Source: Saccharothrix sp. NRRL B-16314
Lineage (GTDB): Bacteria > Actinomycetota > Actinomycetes > Mycobacteriales > Pseudonocardiaceae
Assembly (NCBI RefSeq): GCF_000716595.1
Contig: NZ_JNXC01000018.1
Location: 70,572 to 134,571 of the forward strand
Reading direction: 5' to 3'
Length of the DNA stretch: 64,000 nt
In this document: positions 29,437 to 38,275 of the stretch, piece after piece
Position numbering within the stretch: the stretch's first letter is position 1
How the letters are laid out: each line of letters starts with the position of its first letter
Notes under the pieces: generated by a model
Told to the model about the DNA's origin: nothing
Databases searched by the model: none
The model's input: only the letters and a program-made list of their open reading frames with translations
Made by a program: the position numbers and the translations under genes

Positions 29437-31065
29437 TCAGCTGCCGAGAACGACCCGCCGGGCGAGGCCGAGCGGCAGCGCGCCCGAACCGGCGATGGTG
29501 TCGTGGAACTCGCGCAGCGATCCCGTGTACTCGGACCGGATGCGCTCGATCTCCAGCGCGCCGGTCAGGTACGACGGCGCCTGCGTCGGCCACGCGCAGT
29601 ACCGGCTGACCTCGCCGGCCGCCGTGCCGGGGGTCAGCGACGCCTTGGTCGCCATGAACTCCTCGGCCTCCTCGACGCCCATGTCGCCGCAGTGCAGCGC
29701 GGTGTCCACGATCATCCGCGCCGCCCGGAACAACCGGGCCTCGACGTGCGCCAACTCCTGCGCGCGGGCCTTGGCGGCGTCGCCGACGACCTTGGCGGTG
29801 AAGTAGCCGTGCTCCCGCAACAGCTTCTCCGCGTACAGCGCCCAGCCCTCGGAGAAGTAAGGGGTGCGGAACACCTTGCGCACCGGCCGGTCCCGCGCGG
29901 CCAGCCACGACAGGTGCCAGTGGTGGCCGGGGTACGCCTCGTGCACCGCGATGGTGGCCAGCTGGGCGCGTGAGTTGGTGCGCAGGCGCTGGGCGGTCTG
30001 CTCGGCGGTGAACCCGTCCGGCGGGAACGGCACGAAGAAGTGACCCGTCCGCTGGTCCGTCAGCGGCGGCGGCGACATGTACGACGCCACCGACAGGATC
30101 GGCCGCTGGAACGTCGGCGACGGCACCACCCGGCACTCCTCGCCGTCCGCGAACGTCACCAGCCCGTGCTCCACCAGGAACGCCCGCGCCCGCTGCGTCT
30201 CCGCCTCGTACTCGGCGCGCATCGCCTCCGGCGTCGGCGGGTGGTCGTCCTGGAACGACGCCATCACCGAGTGCCAGTCGTCCGACCCGGCCAGCTCGCG
30301 CATCTCCGCGTCCAGCTCGGCGTAGGCGGCCCGTCCCCGCTCGTGCAGCTCCGCCGCGCCGTAGCCCAGGACTTCCTGGTCCTGCAACAGCGTCGAGTAC
30401 AGCTCCTCGCCCATCCGCCAGTCACCCGCGGCCCGCCCGGCGAACTCGTCCAGGAACGCCGCCAGCTCGTCGAACGCCCGCGCGGCCGGTTCCGCGGCCT
30501 CGGCGACCTCCGCGCGCAACGCCGGGTCGGACACCTCGGCGGGCAGCGTCGCGGTGAGGAACGCCCGCCCCGTCCTGGCCTGGTCGGCGGCCCGCCGCAC
30601 GATCTTCGCCGAGGCCAGGCCCGGGTCGAGGTTCGCCCGGCACGCGGCCAGCACGCCCGGCACCTCGGCCAGCCGCTTCACCACCGTCGCGACCAGTTCC
30701 GGCTCCGGCCGCAGCCGGTTGAGGAACGCGCTGAACAACGGGTACAGCACCGCGCCGGTGTAGAGGGAGGGGTCGCGCCGCCACACCGGCCACGTGGCCT
30801 TCGCCCGCGTGCCGCGGAGCACGGCGACGACCAGGTCCCGGTCGACCGAACCCTGGAGGTCGTCGGTCTCGATCACGGTGAAGCGGTCGAGCCAGGCGTC
30901 CGCGCCGCGTTCGTACTCGGTGAGAGCGGTAGCCGAGAAATCACCGAGCGTGTGGTCGTGCGCGAGTGAGCCGAGCATCGCGGCGTTGCCCGGGTTGTGG
31001 TCGAAGTGCCAGCTCAGGAACTCTTCGACCAGGTGGCTGATGGCTGCGTTTCCCGTCACGACCAC
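29437..31065 (-). CDS. DUF885 family putative metallopeptidase
   Basis: The 542-residue protein is a DUF885 member. The best motif is HEAYPGHH at about residues 375-382, a HExxPGHH zinc-site pattern that suggests a peptidase. The rest is mostly helical, with no signal peptide. Starts are GTG at 31065 or 31059; TAGCTT (minus sense, 31073-31068) would place the transcript start within a few bases of them. It diverges from the nucleotidyltransferase gene. Confidence 0.85.
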   Translation of the reverse strand: MVVTGNAAISHLVEEFLSWHFDHNPGNAAMLGSLAHDHTLGDFSATALTEYERGADAWLDRFTVIETDDLQGSVDRDLVVAVLRGTRAKATWPVWRRDPSLYTGAVLYPLFSAFLNRLRPEPELVATVVKRLAEVPGVLAACRANLDPGLASAKIVRRAADQARTGRAFLTATLPAEVSDPALRAEVAEAAEPAARAFDELAAFLDEFAGRAAGDWRMGEELYSTLLQDQEVLGYGAAELHERGRAAYAELDAEMRELAGSDDWHSVMASFQDDHPPTPEAMRAEYEAETQRARAFLVEHGLVTFADGEECRVVPSPTFQRPILSVASYMSPPPLTDQRTGHFFVPFPPDGFTAEQTAQRLRTNSRAQLATIAVHEAYPGHHWHLSWLAARDRPVRKVFRTPYFSEGWALYAEKLLREHGYFTAKVVGDAAKARAQELAHVEARLFRAARMIVDTALHCGDMGVEEAEEFMATKASLTPGTAAGEVSRYCAWPTQAPSYLTGALEIERIRSEYTGSLREFHDTIAGSGALPLGLARRVVLGS

Positions 31066-31112
31066 GGAAGCTACCCCGTACCCGCGCCGATCGGGCGATG
31101 GCGCAAATCCTG

Positions 31113-31141
31113 TTGGGCGTTGCCTGTTGACGCTCTAGGTT
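31113..31141 (+). promoter_or_regulatory. Promoter of the nucleotidyltransferase gene
   Basis: TTGGGC at 31113-31118 and TAGGTT at 31136-31141 are 17 nt apart, predicting a start near 31148 and a short leader containing the GGAAGGAG ribosome site. Confidence 0.5.
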
Positions 31142-31165
31142 CTGCCTCGGCGGAAGGAGAACGCG

Positions 31166-31954
31166 ATGCGGCACAACAGCCCGGAATTCGCCGAGATCGC
31201 CCGGAACGGCACGATCCTGCGCACCCAGGTGGGTTCGGGCGTGCACGGCACCGCCATCGAGGGCACCGACGACCGCGACGAGATGGGCGTGTGCGTCGAG
31301 CCGCCCGAGTACGTCATCGGGCTGCGCCGCTTCGAGCAGTACATCTACCGCAGCGCCGAGGAGCGCACGGGAGTGCTGAACACGCCGTCCGGTCCCGGTG
31401 ACCTCGACCTGGTCGTGTACTCGCTGCGCAAGTGGCTGCGCCTCGCGCTGCAGGGCAACCCGACGGTGTTGCTGCTCCTGTTCGCGCCCGAGCACGAAAT
31501 CGTGTCGATCACGCCGCTGGGACGTGAGTTGCGCGACAACCCGGACATGATCGTGTCCCGCCAGGCCGGACGTCGGTTCATCGGATACCTGCACAGCCAG
31601 CGCCGGCGCATGGTGGACGGCACCGTCGCGCGCCGGGTCAACCGGCCCGCACTGGTGGCGCGGCACGGTTTCGACTCGAAGTACGCGTCGCACATGGTGC
31701 GGCTGGGTGTGCAGGGCGTCGAGCTGCTGGAAACCGGCCGGATCACGTTGCCGATGCCCGAGCCGTGGCTCACGTGGATCCGCGACCTGCGGCAGGGACG
31801 GCACACGCAGCAGGAGGCGATGGACGCGGCGGAAGGGCTGGAGGCGCGGTTGGAGGAGCTGACCACCGGTTCCGACCTGCCCGAACAGCCGGATCACGCG
31901 CGGGCCGACAAGTGGCTGGTCGACGCGTACGAATCGGCGTGGGCGGCGCGGTGA
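31166..31954 (+). CDS. RlaP-like nucleotidyltransferase
   Basis: The 262-residue protein has a polymerase-beta-type nucleotidyltransferase signature: GSGVHGTAIEGTDDRDEMGV (residues 23-42), with Gly-Ser and the metal-binding Asp pair (Asp36, Asp38). The remaining helical region looks like the COG3541/RlaP group that is linked to RNA repair in some bacteria and phages. No RNA ligase or RtcB gene is next to it, so the role is open. GGAAGGAG precedes the ATG by 7 nt. This assignment is from motif memory only. Confidence 0.72.
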   Translation: MRHNSPEFAEIARNGTILRTQVGSGVHGTAIEGTDDRDEMGVCVEPPEYVIGLRRFEQYIYRSAEERTGVLNTPSGPGDLDLVVYSLRKWLRLALQGNPTVLLLLFAPEHEIVSITPLGRELRDNPDMIVSRQAGRRFIGYLHSQRRRMVDGTVARRVNRPALVARHGFDSKYASHMVRLGVQGVELLETGRITLPMPEPWLTWIRDLRQGRHTQQEAMDAAEGLEARLEELTTGSDLPEQPDHARADKWLVDAYESAWAAR

Positions 31955-32003
31955 GGCAGACGTCGTGAGTGCGGTCACGTGCGCGGAAGTTACCGACAGG
32001 TTC

Positions 32004-32009
32004 TAGTCT
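32004..32009 (+). promoter_or_regulatory. -10 box of a probable leaderless promoter
   Basis: TAGTCT ends 8 nt before GTG 32017, placing the transcript start at or next to the start codon. No clear -35 is seen. Confidence 0.5.
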
Positions 32010-32016
32010 GGCCGAC

Positions 32017-32304
32017 GTGGCAGAGGACAAGAAGATCGGTCGCGCCGTGAAGACGGCTTCCGAGTTCGTGGCCGCGCACGGCAAGCCCGCGCGCGCCGTC
32101 GTGCAGAACGTCGGGCGGACGAGCGCGCGGGTCGTGCTGGTCGGTGCGGACGGAGCCATGGGAGACGTCGTGCTCCCGGACGTGGCGTCGGCCGAGGCCG
32201 TGGTCGAGGCGGTGGCGGACCTGGACCGGCACGAGTGGGACCGCGAGACCACGGACGCGGTGAAGATCGGACCGGCGCACCGCCGTCGCATGGCGGGTCG
32301 ATGA
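32017..32304 (+). CDS. Small conserved-type protein upstream of an ATP-grasp enzyme
   Basis: The 95-residue protein (KKIGRAVKTASEFVAAHGKP...) is mixed alpha/beta without membrane segments or known motifs. I chose GTG 32017 because a -10 box is correctly placed for a leaderless transcript; the frame is open to 31969. The stop overlaps the ATG of the ATP-grasp gene by 4 nt, so the two are probably made together. Function unknown. Confidence 0.7.
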   Translation: MAEDKKIGRAVKTASEFVAAHGKPARAVVQNVGRTSARVVLVGADGAMGDVVLPDVASAEAVVEAVADLDRHEWDRETTDAVKIGPAHRRRMAGR

Positions 32305-33152
32305 AGGTCCTCTTCGCCACCTGCGCGGCGCTGCCCGCCGGGGACGGCGACGACGACGCGCTGGTGGAGGCCCTGGCCGACGTCGGCGTGCAGGCGTCGT
32401 GGGCGGAATGGGGCACGCCGGTCGAGGCCGACCTGGTCGTGCTGCGCTCCACCTGGGACTACCCGGAACGGCTGCCGGAGTTCCTGGCGTGGTGCGACAG
32501 CGAGCCCAAGCTGGCGAACCCGGCGCCGGTGGTCCGGTGGAACATCGACAAGACGTACCTGGTCGAACTCGCGGACGCGGGCGTGCCGGTGGTGCCGACG
32601 GCCGTGGCGAAGCCGGGCTTCACCGCCTGGCCGGACGGCGAGTTCGTGGTGAAGCCGACCGTCGGCGCCGGGTCGGTCGGCGCGCTGCGCGTCCCGGCCG
32701 GCGACCACGAAGCCGCCGCCGCGCACCTCGCCACCCTGGACGTGCCCGCGCTGGTGCAGCCGTACCAGGCGAACGTGGACGAGGTCGGCGAGACGGCGAT
32801 GGTGTTCCTCGGCGGCCAGTACTCGCACGCGTTCACCAAGGGCGCCATGCTCACGGCCGACGCGGAGTTCGACGAATCCGGGCTGTACGTGGTGGAACGG
32901 CTGTCCGGCGCGGCTCCGTCGCCAGCGCAGCGCCGCGTCGCCGAGGACGTCATGGACGCCGCCGCGACCCTGACCGGGCTGCGCCGCAACGATTTCCTGT
33001 ACGCGCGGGTCGACCTGATCCCCGGCGCCGACGGCTCGCCGCTGCTGCTGGAACTCGAACTGGTCGAGCCCTCCCTGGGCTTCCGCCAGACCGACGCCAC
33101 CGCGCCGCTCCGGTTCGCCTCCGCCGTCCGCGCCGCCCTCGCCCGCCGCTGA
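32301..33152 (+). CDS. ATP-grasp domain protein
   Basis: The 283-residue protein shows the ATP-grasp order seen in RimK-like ligases: an N-terminal alpha/beta domain (LRSTWDYPERL), VVRWNIDKTYLVELADAGVPVVPT, an ATP-binding core (FVVKPTVGAGSVGA), and the metal-binding C-terminal LLLELELVEPSLGF. Such enzymes join a carboxylate to an amine or thiol via an acylphosphate. The substrates are not predictable. ATG 32301 overlaps the upstream stop. It is followed directly by a 13-nt repeat array. Confidence 0.82.
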   Translation: MKVLFATCAALPAGDGDDDALVEALADVGVQASWAEWGTPVEADLVVLRSTWDYPERLPEFLAWCDSEPKLANPAPVVRWNIDKTYLVELADAGVPVVPTAVAKPGFTAWPDGEFVVKPTVGAGSVGALRVPAGDHEAAAAHLATLDVPALVQPYQANVDEVGETAMVFLGGQYSHAFTKGAMLTADAEFDESGLYVVERLSGAAPSPAQRRVAEDVMDAAATLTGLRRNDFLYARVDLIPGADGSPLLLELELVEPSLGFRQTDATAPLRFASAVRAALARR

Positions 33153-33155
33153 CAT

Positions 33156-33328
33156 CGGGCGCCAGACCTCGGCGCCCGATCTTCAGCATCAGACGTCAGC
33201 GCCCGGCCTCGGCACCCGACCCTCAGCACCCGATCTTCAGCACCAGACGTCAGCGCCAGACGTCAGCGCCAGACGTCAGCGCCCGGCCTCGCTGCCCGAG
33301 CTCAGTGCCCGACCTCAGCGCCTTACTT
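33156..33328. repeat. 13-nt tandem repeat array between convergent genes
   Basis: About twelve degenerate units of 13-14 nt with consensus close to CAGCRCCMGACST fill the whole space between the ATP-grasp stop and the symporter stop. The best copies are CAGCGCCAGACGT at 33251-33263 and 33264-33276. The last unit overlaps the symporter TAA at 33323-33325. No open frame is maintained through it. Confidence 0.8.
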
Positions 33329-34897
33329 CAGCCCCGAGCCGATGCCGGTCAGCGACCGGACCTCCATCTCGGCCTGCTTCACCGGGTCCGACGTCTCCTT
33401 GCTCAGCACCGTGCCGAGGTACCCGCACAGGAACGAGAACGGGATCGACACCAGACCCGGGTTGCTCAGCGGGAACCACGCGAAGTCCAGGTCCGGGAAG
33501 ATGGACGACTTGCCACCCGACACGGCGGGGGAGAAGGCGAGCAGGAAGATGCACGACCCGAGCCCGCCGTACACCGCCCACAGCGTCCCGATCGTGTTGA
33601 ACCGCTTCCAGAACATCGAGTAGATGATCGTCGACAGGTTCGCCGACGCGGCCAGCGCGAACGCCAGCGCCACCAGGAACGCCACGTTCTGCCCGTTGGC
33701 CGCGATACCGCCCACGATCGCCAGCAGACCGACGACGACCGCCGTCAACCGGGCGACCCGGACCTCCGACCGCGGGTCCGCCTGACCTTGCTTGATCATG
33801 TTCGCGTACACGTCGTGCGCGAACGAGGCCGACGCGGTCAACGTCAGACCCGCCACCACCGCCAGGATCGTCGCGAACGCCACCGCGCTCACCACGCCCA
33901 GCAGCACCGCGCCGCCGATCTCGTACGCCAGCAGCGGCGCGGCCGAGTTCTCGCCGCCGGGCGCCGAAGCGATGTCCTTGCTGCCCACCAACGCCAGCGC
34001 GCCGAAGCCGATCACCAGCGTGCACAGGTAGAAGGTGGCCATCATCCACGTCGCCCACACCACCGAACGCCGCGCCTCACGGGCGTTCGGCACGGTGTAG
34101 AACCGCATCAGCACGTGCGGCAGCGAGGCGGTGCCGAGCACCAGGGCCAGCGCCAGCGAGATGAAGTCCAGCTTGTTGGTCGGCGTGCTGCCGTACCGCA
34201 CGCCCGGCTCCAGCACCTCCGGCCCGAGCGGCGTGTTCCGCGACGCCGTCTCCAGGATCGCGGACAGGCTGAACCCGAACTTGCCCAGCAGGAAGACCGT
34301 CATCAAGGTCACGCACATGATCAGCAGCACGGCCTTGATGATCTGCACCCACGTGGTGCCCTTCATGCCGCCCACCAGCACGTAGAGCACCATGACGATG
34401 CCCACCACGGCGATGATGATCGCCTGGCCGACCTTGCTGTGCACGTCCAGCAGCAGAGCCATCAACGCGCCCGCGCCCGCCATCTGCGCGATCATGTAGA
34501 ACAGGGAGATCACCAGGGTCACGTTCGCCGCCGCCGCGCGCACCGGGCGTTGCCGCATCCGGAACGCCAGCACGTCGCCGAGGGTGAACCGGCCGGTGTT
34601 GCGCAACCTCTCCGAGATGATCATCAGGCCGAGCAGCCAGGACACGACCCAGCCGATGGAGTAGAGGAAGCCGTCGTACCCGTTGACCGCGATGCTGCCG
34701 GAGATGCCGAGGAACGACGCGGCGGACAGGAAGTCCCCCGAGAGCGCGATGCCGTTCTGCGGGCCGGTGAAGCTGCTGCCCGCGGCGTAGTAGTCGGACG
34801 CGGTGGCGTTGCGGGTGCCCGCCCGGTACACGACGTAGAGCGTGATCAACACGAAGACGCTGAAGACGCCCAGGTTGATCGCGGTGTTGCCGCCCAT
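33323..34897 (-). CDS. Sodium:solute symporter, acetate/monocarboxylate type
   Basis: The 524-residue protein has about 13 membrane helices and belongs to the sodium:solute symporter family, close to ActP/MctC transporters (FLSAASFLGISGSIAVNGYDG and YVLVGGMKGTTWVQIIKAVLL). These import acetate, pyruvate or propionate with a cation. The ATG at 34897 shares one base with the stop of the upstream DUF485 gene, the usual partner in such operons. The frame is open to 35122 but that region is antisense to the partner. Substrate is inferred. Confidence 0.9.
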   Translation of the reverse strand: MGGNTAINLGVFSVFVLITLYVVYRAGTRNATASDYYAAGSSFTGPQNGIALSGDFLSAASFLGISGSIAVNGYDGFLYSIGWVVSWLLGLMIISERLRNTGRFTLGDVLAFRMRQRPVRAAAANVTLVISLFYMIAQMAGAGALMALLLDVHSKVGQAIIIAVVGIVMVLYVLVGGMKGTTWVQIIKAVLLIMCVTLMTVFLLGKFGFSLSAILETASRNTPLGPEVLEPGVRYGSTPTNKLDFISLALALVLGTASLPHVLMRFYTVPNAREARRSVVWATWMMATFYLCTLVIGFGALALVGSKDIASAPGGENSAAPLLAYEIGGAVLLGVVSAVAFATILAVVAGLTLTASASFAHDVYANMIKQGQADPRSEVRVARLTAVVVGLLAIVGGIAANGQNVAFLVALAFALAASANLSTIIYSMFWKRFNTIGTLWAVYGGLGSCIFLLAFSPAVSGGKSSIFPDLDFAWFPLSNPGLVSIPFSFLCGYLGTVLSKETSDPVKQAEMEVRSLTGIGSGLK

Positions 34898-35313
34898 CAG
34901 GCTTCGTCCTCCGCGGTGAGCGAGCGGACCGCGTCGACCTGCGGGTCGAGCCTGCGCCGCGCGTAACGGGCGTAAGTGAGGGTCAGTGTGATCGTGCTGA
35001 CGAACTGCAGAATCCCGAACAGCAGACCGAGGTTGATGACGCCGATCACCGGCGTGCCCATGAGGTCGGGCGCGTACGCCGACAGCGCGACATAACCCAA
35101 GTACCAGAGCAGGAACCCGCACGTGGCGGGTACCACGAAGACCGTGATCCGCCGGCGCAGCTCGCGGAAGTCGGCGCTGTCCTGGAGTGCGACGAAGTCC
35201 GGCGCCCCGTATTCGTCGACCAGCAGCGACGATCCCGGGTCGTCGAAGGTGGCGAAGCCGCGACCACCTCTGGCGGGTCGCGAATCCGGCGGAGGCAGGA
35301 TCGCCTTCGTCAT
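34897..35313 (-). CDS. DUF485 membrane protein, symporter partner
   Basis: The 138-residue protein has two membrane helices (FVVPATCGFLLWYLGYVALSAYA and VINLGLLFGILQFVSTITLTLTYARYA), typical of DUF485/YjcH proteins encoded with ActP-type symporters. The N-terminal 55 residues are a hydrophilic extension. ATG 35313 follows GGAGGA; a TTG one codon upstream is less likely. Confidence 0.88.
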   Translation of the reverse strand: MTKAILPPPDSRPARGGRGFATFDDPGSSLLVDEYGAPDFVALQDSADFRELRRRITVFVVPATCGFLLWYLGYVALSAYAPDLMGTPVIGVINLGLLFGILQFVSTITLTLTYARYARRRLDPQVDAVRSLTAEDEA

Positions 35314-35641
35314 CAATCCTCCACGGGGATTCGACTCGCCACGCAGGCGGATGCGCGGACCGGCAGCGAGCGCTCAGCGTAACCGCGTTAGGCCGTCAGT
35401 CAACGACAAGACGGCCTCGATCGTGTCACCGCCGGGCGTCGCAGACGGGCTGTACGTCTCGTTTGGAACCCCCGGGGCTTCTCGGCCGTCACGCTGCGCC
35501 GATCGGATGAGAACCGACCGCAAGGTCGTTGTCGGACGCTTGTTGACCACCTACTATCGCGCAGCAACATCCACGTTCGTCGTCACCAAGCGTCGGCGTC
35601 GTTCTGCTCGAAACAACTACGGACTCCCCGGGGCTTGTCTG
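35314..35641. other. Divergent promoter region between symporter pair and conservon
   Basis: This 328-nt space has no credible gene. On the plus side it holds a good promoter (TTGTCG at 35529, TACTAT at 35552, 17-nt spacer), giving a leader of about 78 nt before the kinase start. The frame continuing upstream of that start is a chance extension. On the minus side I see no clear promoter for the DUF485 gene. Confidence 0.5.
35529..35557 (+). promoter_or_regulatory. Promoter of the conservon operon
   Basis: TTGTCG (35529-35534) and TACTAT (35552-35557) separated by 17 nt predict a start near 35564. Confidence 0.55.
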
Positions 35642-38275
35642 GTGACTGGCGACAACAACGCGCGCAGGCAGTGGTGGAGCGCCGTCGCGGACTGGCGCAA
35701 CTGGCGACTGCCGGTGAAGCTGGCCGCCGTGCTGGCGGTGCCCGTCCTCGTCGCGGTCGGCGCGGGTGTGGTGCAGATCCACGGCTACGTCAGGAGCGCC
35801 GACAACTACGCCTCCATGCAGCGCATCGTGACGCTGCGCGGTGGCCTCGACCCGCTGATCGCCAGTGTCCAGGCGGAACGCGCCCAGTCGGCGCGACGCC
35901 CGGAAGGCGCGGGGGCCAACGTCCAGGAGTTCCCGGACCTGGTGCGGGCCACCGACAACGCCGCCGCCGGCGTGCGGAACCTGATGGAGCGCACCACGTC
36001 GCTCGGCGAGGTCGCGAACGCCCGGTTCCGCGACGTCATCGTCCAGCTCGACGGACTGCCGCAGCTGCGCGAACGCGTGCTGTCCGGCAGTGTCGACCTC
36101 GAAGGCGGTATCGGCGGCTACACCGTGGTACTGCGAGCATTGCTCGACTTCGACCTGGCGATGGTCGGCGACTTCGGCGACCCGGCGCTGTCCGGCACCG
36201 CGACCGCGCTGCACAACCTCGCCATGGCGAGCGAGCAGATCTCGTGGCAGCACGCCACCGTGCACGCCGGCATCAGCCGGGGCTGGCTGCTCGACACCGA
36301 GATCACGATGCTGGAGCAGTCCTACACCCGCCAGCACGACAAGCTGGCCGACTTCACCGCCGTCGCCACGCCGCAGCAGCAGGCGGACTACCGCAGCACC
36401 GTCGCGGGCCAGGAGGTCGACCTCCGCAACAGCCTGTACCAACAGGTCCGCACCAACCCCGGCGCGGTCGACACGATGATCAACCCCGAGGGTTGGGACG
36501 TCGGCGCGGAAAGCACCCTCAAGCAGGTCAGCGTGGTGCTGCGGTCCCTCGAGGACCAGCTCGCCGCCTCCGCGTCCCGGTTGCAGGACGCCACGAGCGA
36601 CCGGGCGGGCGCGGCGTCGGTGATCCTGCTGGCATCGCTGTTCGCCGCCGCCGCCGTCGGTTACGTCATCGGCAGCTACCTCCTCCGCTCCCTGCGCACG
36701 CTGCGCACGGCCGCGCTGGACGTCGCGGAACACCGGTTGCCCACGCTGGTGGCGCAGCTGCGGGAGAACGTCGCGCACGACATCACGGTCGAGCCCGTGC
36801 CGGTGGACACCAGGGAGGAACTGGGCCAGCTGGCGCGCGCGTTCGACGCGGTGCACCGGCAGGCGGTCAGCTCCGCGGCCGAACAGGCCGACCTGCGCAC
36901 CGGCATGCGCAACGCGTTCATCAACCTGTCCCGCCGCAGCCAGGGCCTGGTGGAGCGGCAGCTCAAGCTCATGGAGGAGCTGGAGCGGCAGGAGGAGAAC
37001 CCCGAGCAGCTGGCGAACCTGTTCAAGCTGGACAACCTCGCCACCCGGATGCGCCGCAACAACGAGAACCTGATGGTGCTGTCGGGCAGCGACGTGGCCC
37101 GCCGGTTCACCCGCCCGGTGCCGCTGGGCGACGTGCTGCGCGCCGCCGCGTCCGAGATCGAGCAGTACCAGCGGGTCGTCGTGCAGACCACCCCGTCGGT
37201 CGAGGTCGTCGGCTACGCCGCCGGTGACCTGGTCCGGCTGGTCGCCGAACTGCTGGACAACGCGACCACGTTCTCACCGCCGCGCACCCAGGTCGTCGTC
37301 GGCGGACGGCCGCGACCCGGCGGCGGCGTGCTGGTCGACGTGGTCGACCAGGGCGTCGGCATGTCGGAAGAGGACCTGGCGCAGGCGAACCGCCGGATCG
37401 CGCTGGCCGCGTCGGAGGACTCCGGTGAGCTGCCGGTGTCCCGCCAGCTCGGCCTGTACGTGGTGGGCCGGCTCGGCGGTCGGCACGGCATCGAGGTGAT
37501 GCTGCGGGAGCAGGGCGACGGTCTGCGCGCGGTCGTGGCGCTGCCCGCCGAACTGGTGCGCGCGACCGGCCCGTCGTCGGCCCGACCGGTGCCCGTGCAG
37601 GCGCAGTCCCCGATCCAGGCGGCCCTCTCGAACTCCTCGGGCCTCTCGAAGTCCGGCGCGCTCGCCGACTCCGGGGTCGTCCTCGCCAACTCCAACGGCC
37701 TGGCGAACGCCAACGGGCGCACGCCTCACCACCAGACCGGCCCGCAGCCCGCTCTGCCGCACGGCACGAGCCCGCGCGCGGCCCTGCCGCAGTCGACGTC
37801 CCAGTCGCAGGTCCAGTCGCAGCAGCCGGCCCTACCGCCGGCAGTGCCGCTGGCCCAGGACGGGTGGGCGCCGTTCCGCGGTCGGACCGTCGACGCACCA
37901 CCGGCCGCAGCGGCGCCCCCGCCGCGGCGAACGGCCTCGACCTGGTTCGGCGGCGCCTCGGGGCCCGCCGGGCCGGCGGAACCGGCGCGGCACCGCGCCG
38001 GGGACATCCACGCGCGCGGGGAGGCGCCCGTGAACGACAAGTCGGTGCACGACAAGCCGGTGCACGAGAAGCCGGTGAACGACAATCCGGCGGAACTGCC
38101 GAAACGGCAGCCGCGGACCAATCTGGTGGCCGAACGGCCGAACGCGCCCGACGCGGTCGCACCCGTTCGGAGGGATCCGCAGGCGACACGCGGGTTTCTC
38201 GCCAGCTACCAGACCGGAATCCGGCAAGGTGTGCGGGGATCCGGTGAAAATCGAGCTGGGCAGGAGAACGGATGA
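35642..38275 (+). CDS. NIT-domain sensor kinase of a conservon (CvnA-like)
   Basis: The 877-residue protein has one N-terminal membrane helix, a nitrate/nitrite-sensing (NIT)-type extracytoplasmic domain of about 250 residues, a second helix near residue 325 and a HAMP-like segment. A helical region and a HATPase domain (ELLDNATTFSPP, VDQGVGMS, LGLYVVGRLGGRHG) follow, then a 250-residue Pro/Ser/Gln-rich tail. It resembles CvnA proteins, which pair with roadblock, DUF742 and GTPase genes. In the segment LFKLDNLATRMRR, Asn465 stands where relatives have His (as I recall), so autophosphorylation is doubtful. GTG 35642 is the first start after the promoter. Confidence 0.88.
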   Translation: MTGDNNARRQWWSAVADWRNWRLPVKLAAVLAVPVLVAVGAGVVQIHGYVRSADNYASMQRIVTLRGGLDPLIASVQAERAQSARRPEGAGANVQEFPDLVRATDNAAAGVRNLMERTTSLGEVANARFRDVIVQLDGLPQLRERVLSGSVDLEGGIGGYTVVLRALLDFDLAMVGDFGDPALSGTATALHNLAMASEQISWQHATVHAGISRGWLLDTEITMLEQSYTRQHDKLADFTAVATPQQQADYRSTVAGQEVDLRNSLYQQVRTNPGAVDTMINPEGWDVGAESTLKQVSVVLRSLEDQLAASASRLQDATSDRAGAASVILLASLFAAAAVGYVIGSYLLRSLRTLRTAALDVAEHRLPTLVAQLRENVAHDITVEPVPVDTREELGQLARAFDAVHRQAVSSAAEQADLRTGMRNAFINLSRRSQGLVERQLKLMEELERQEENPEQLANLFKLDNLATRMRRNNENLMVLSGSDVARRFTRPVPLGDVLRAAASEIEQYQRVVVQTTPSVEVVGYAAGDLVRLVAELLDNATTFSPPRTQVVVGGRPRPGGGVLVDVVDQGVGMSEEDLAQANRRIALAASEDSGELPVSRQLGLYVVGRLGGRHGIEVMLREQGDGLRAVVALPAELVRATGPSSARPVPVQAQSPIQAALSNSSGLSKSGALADSGVVLANSNGLANANGRTPHHQTGPQPALPHGTSPRAALPQSTSQSQVQSQQPALPPAVPLAQDGWAPFRGRTVDAPPAAAAPPPRRTASTWFGGASGPAGPAEPARHRAGDIHARGEAPVNDKSVHDKPVHEKPVNDNPAELPKRQPRTNLVAERPNAPDAVAPVRRDPQATRGFLASYQTGIRQGVRGSGENRAGQENG

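Noticed and set aside
33156..33328. C-terminal coding extension of the ATP-grasp protein
   Set aside because: The stop at 33150-33152 is clear and the 13-nt period does not keep a reading frame.
35123..35641. N-terminal extension of the conservon kinase
   Set aside because: The extension runs antisense through the DUF485 gene and lies upstream of the predicted promoter.
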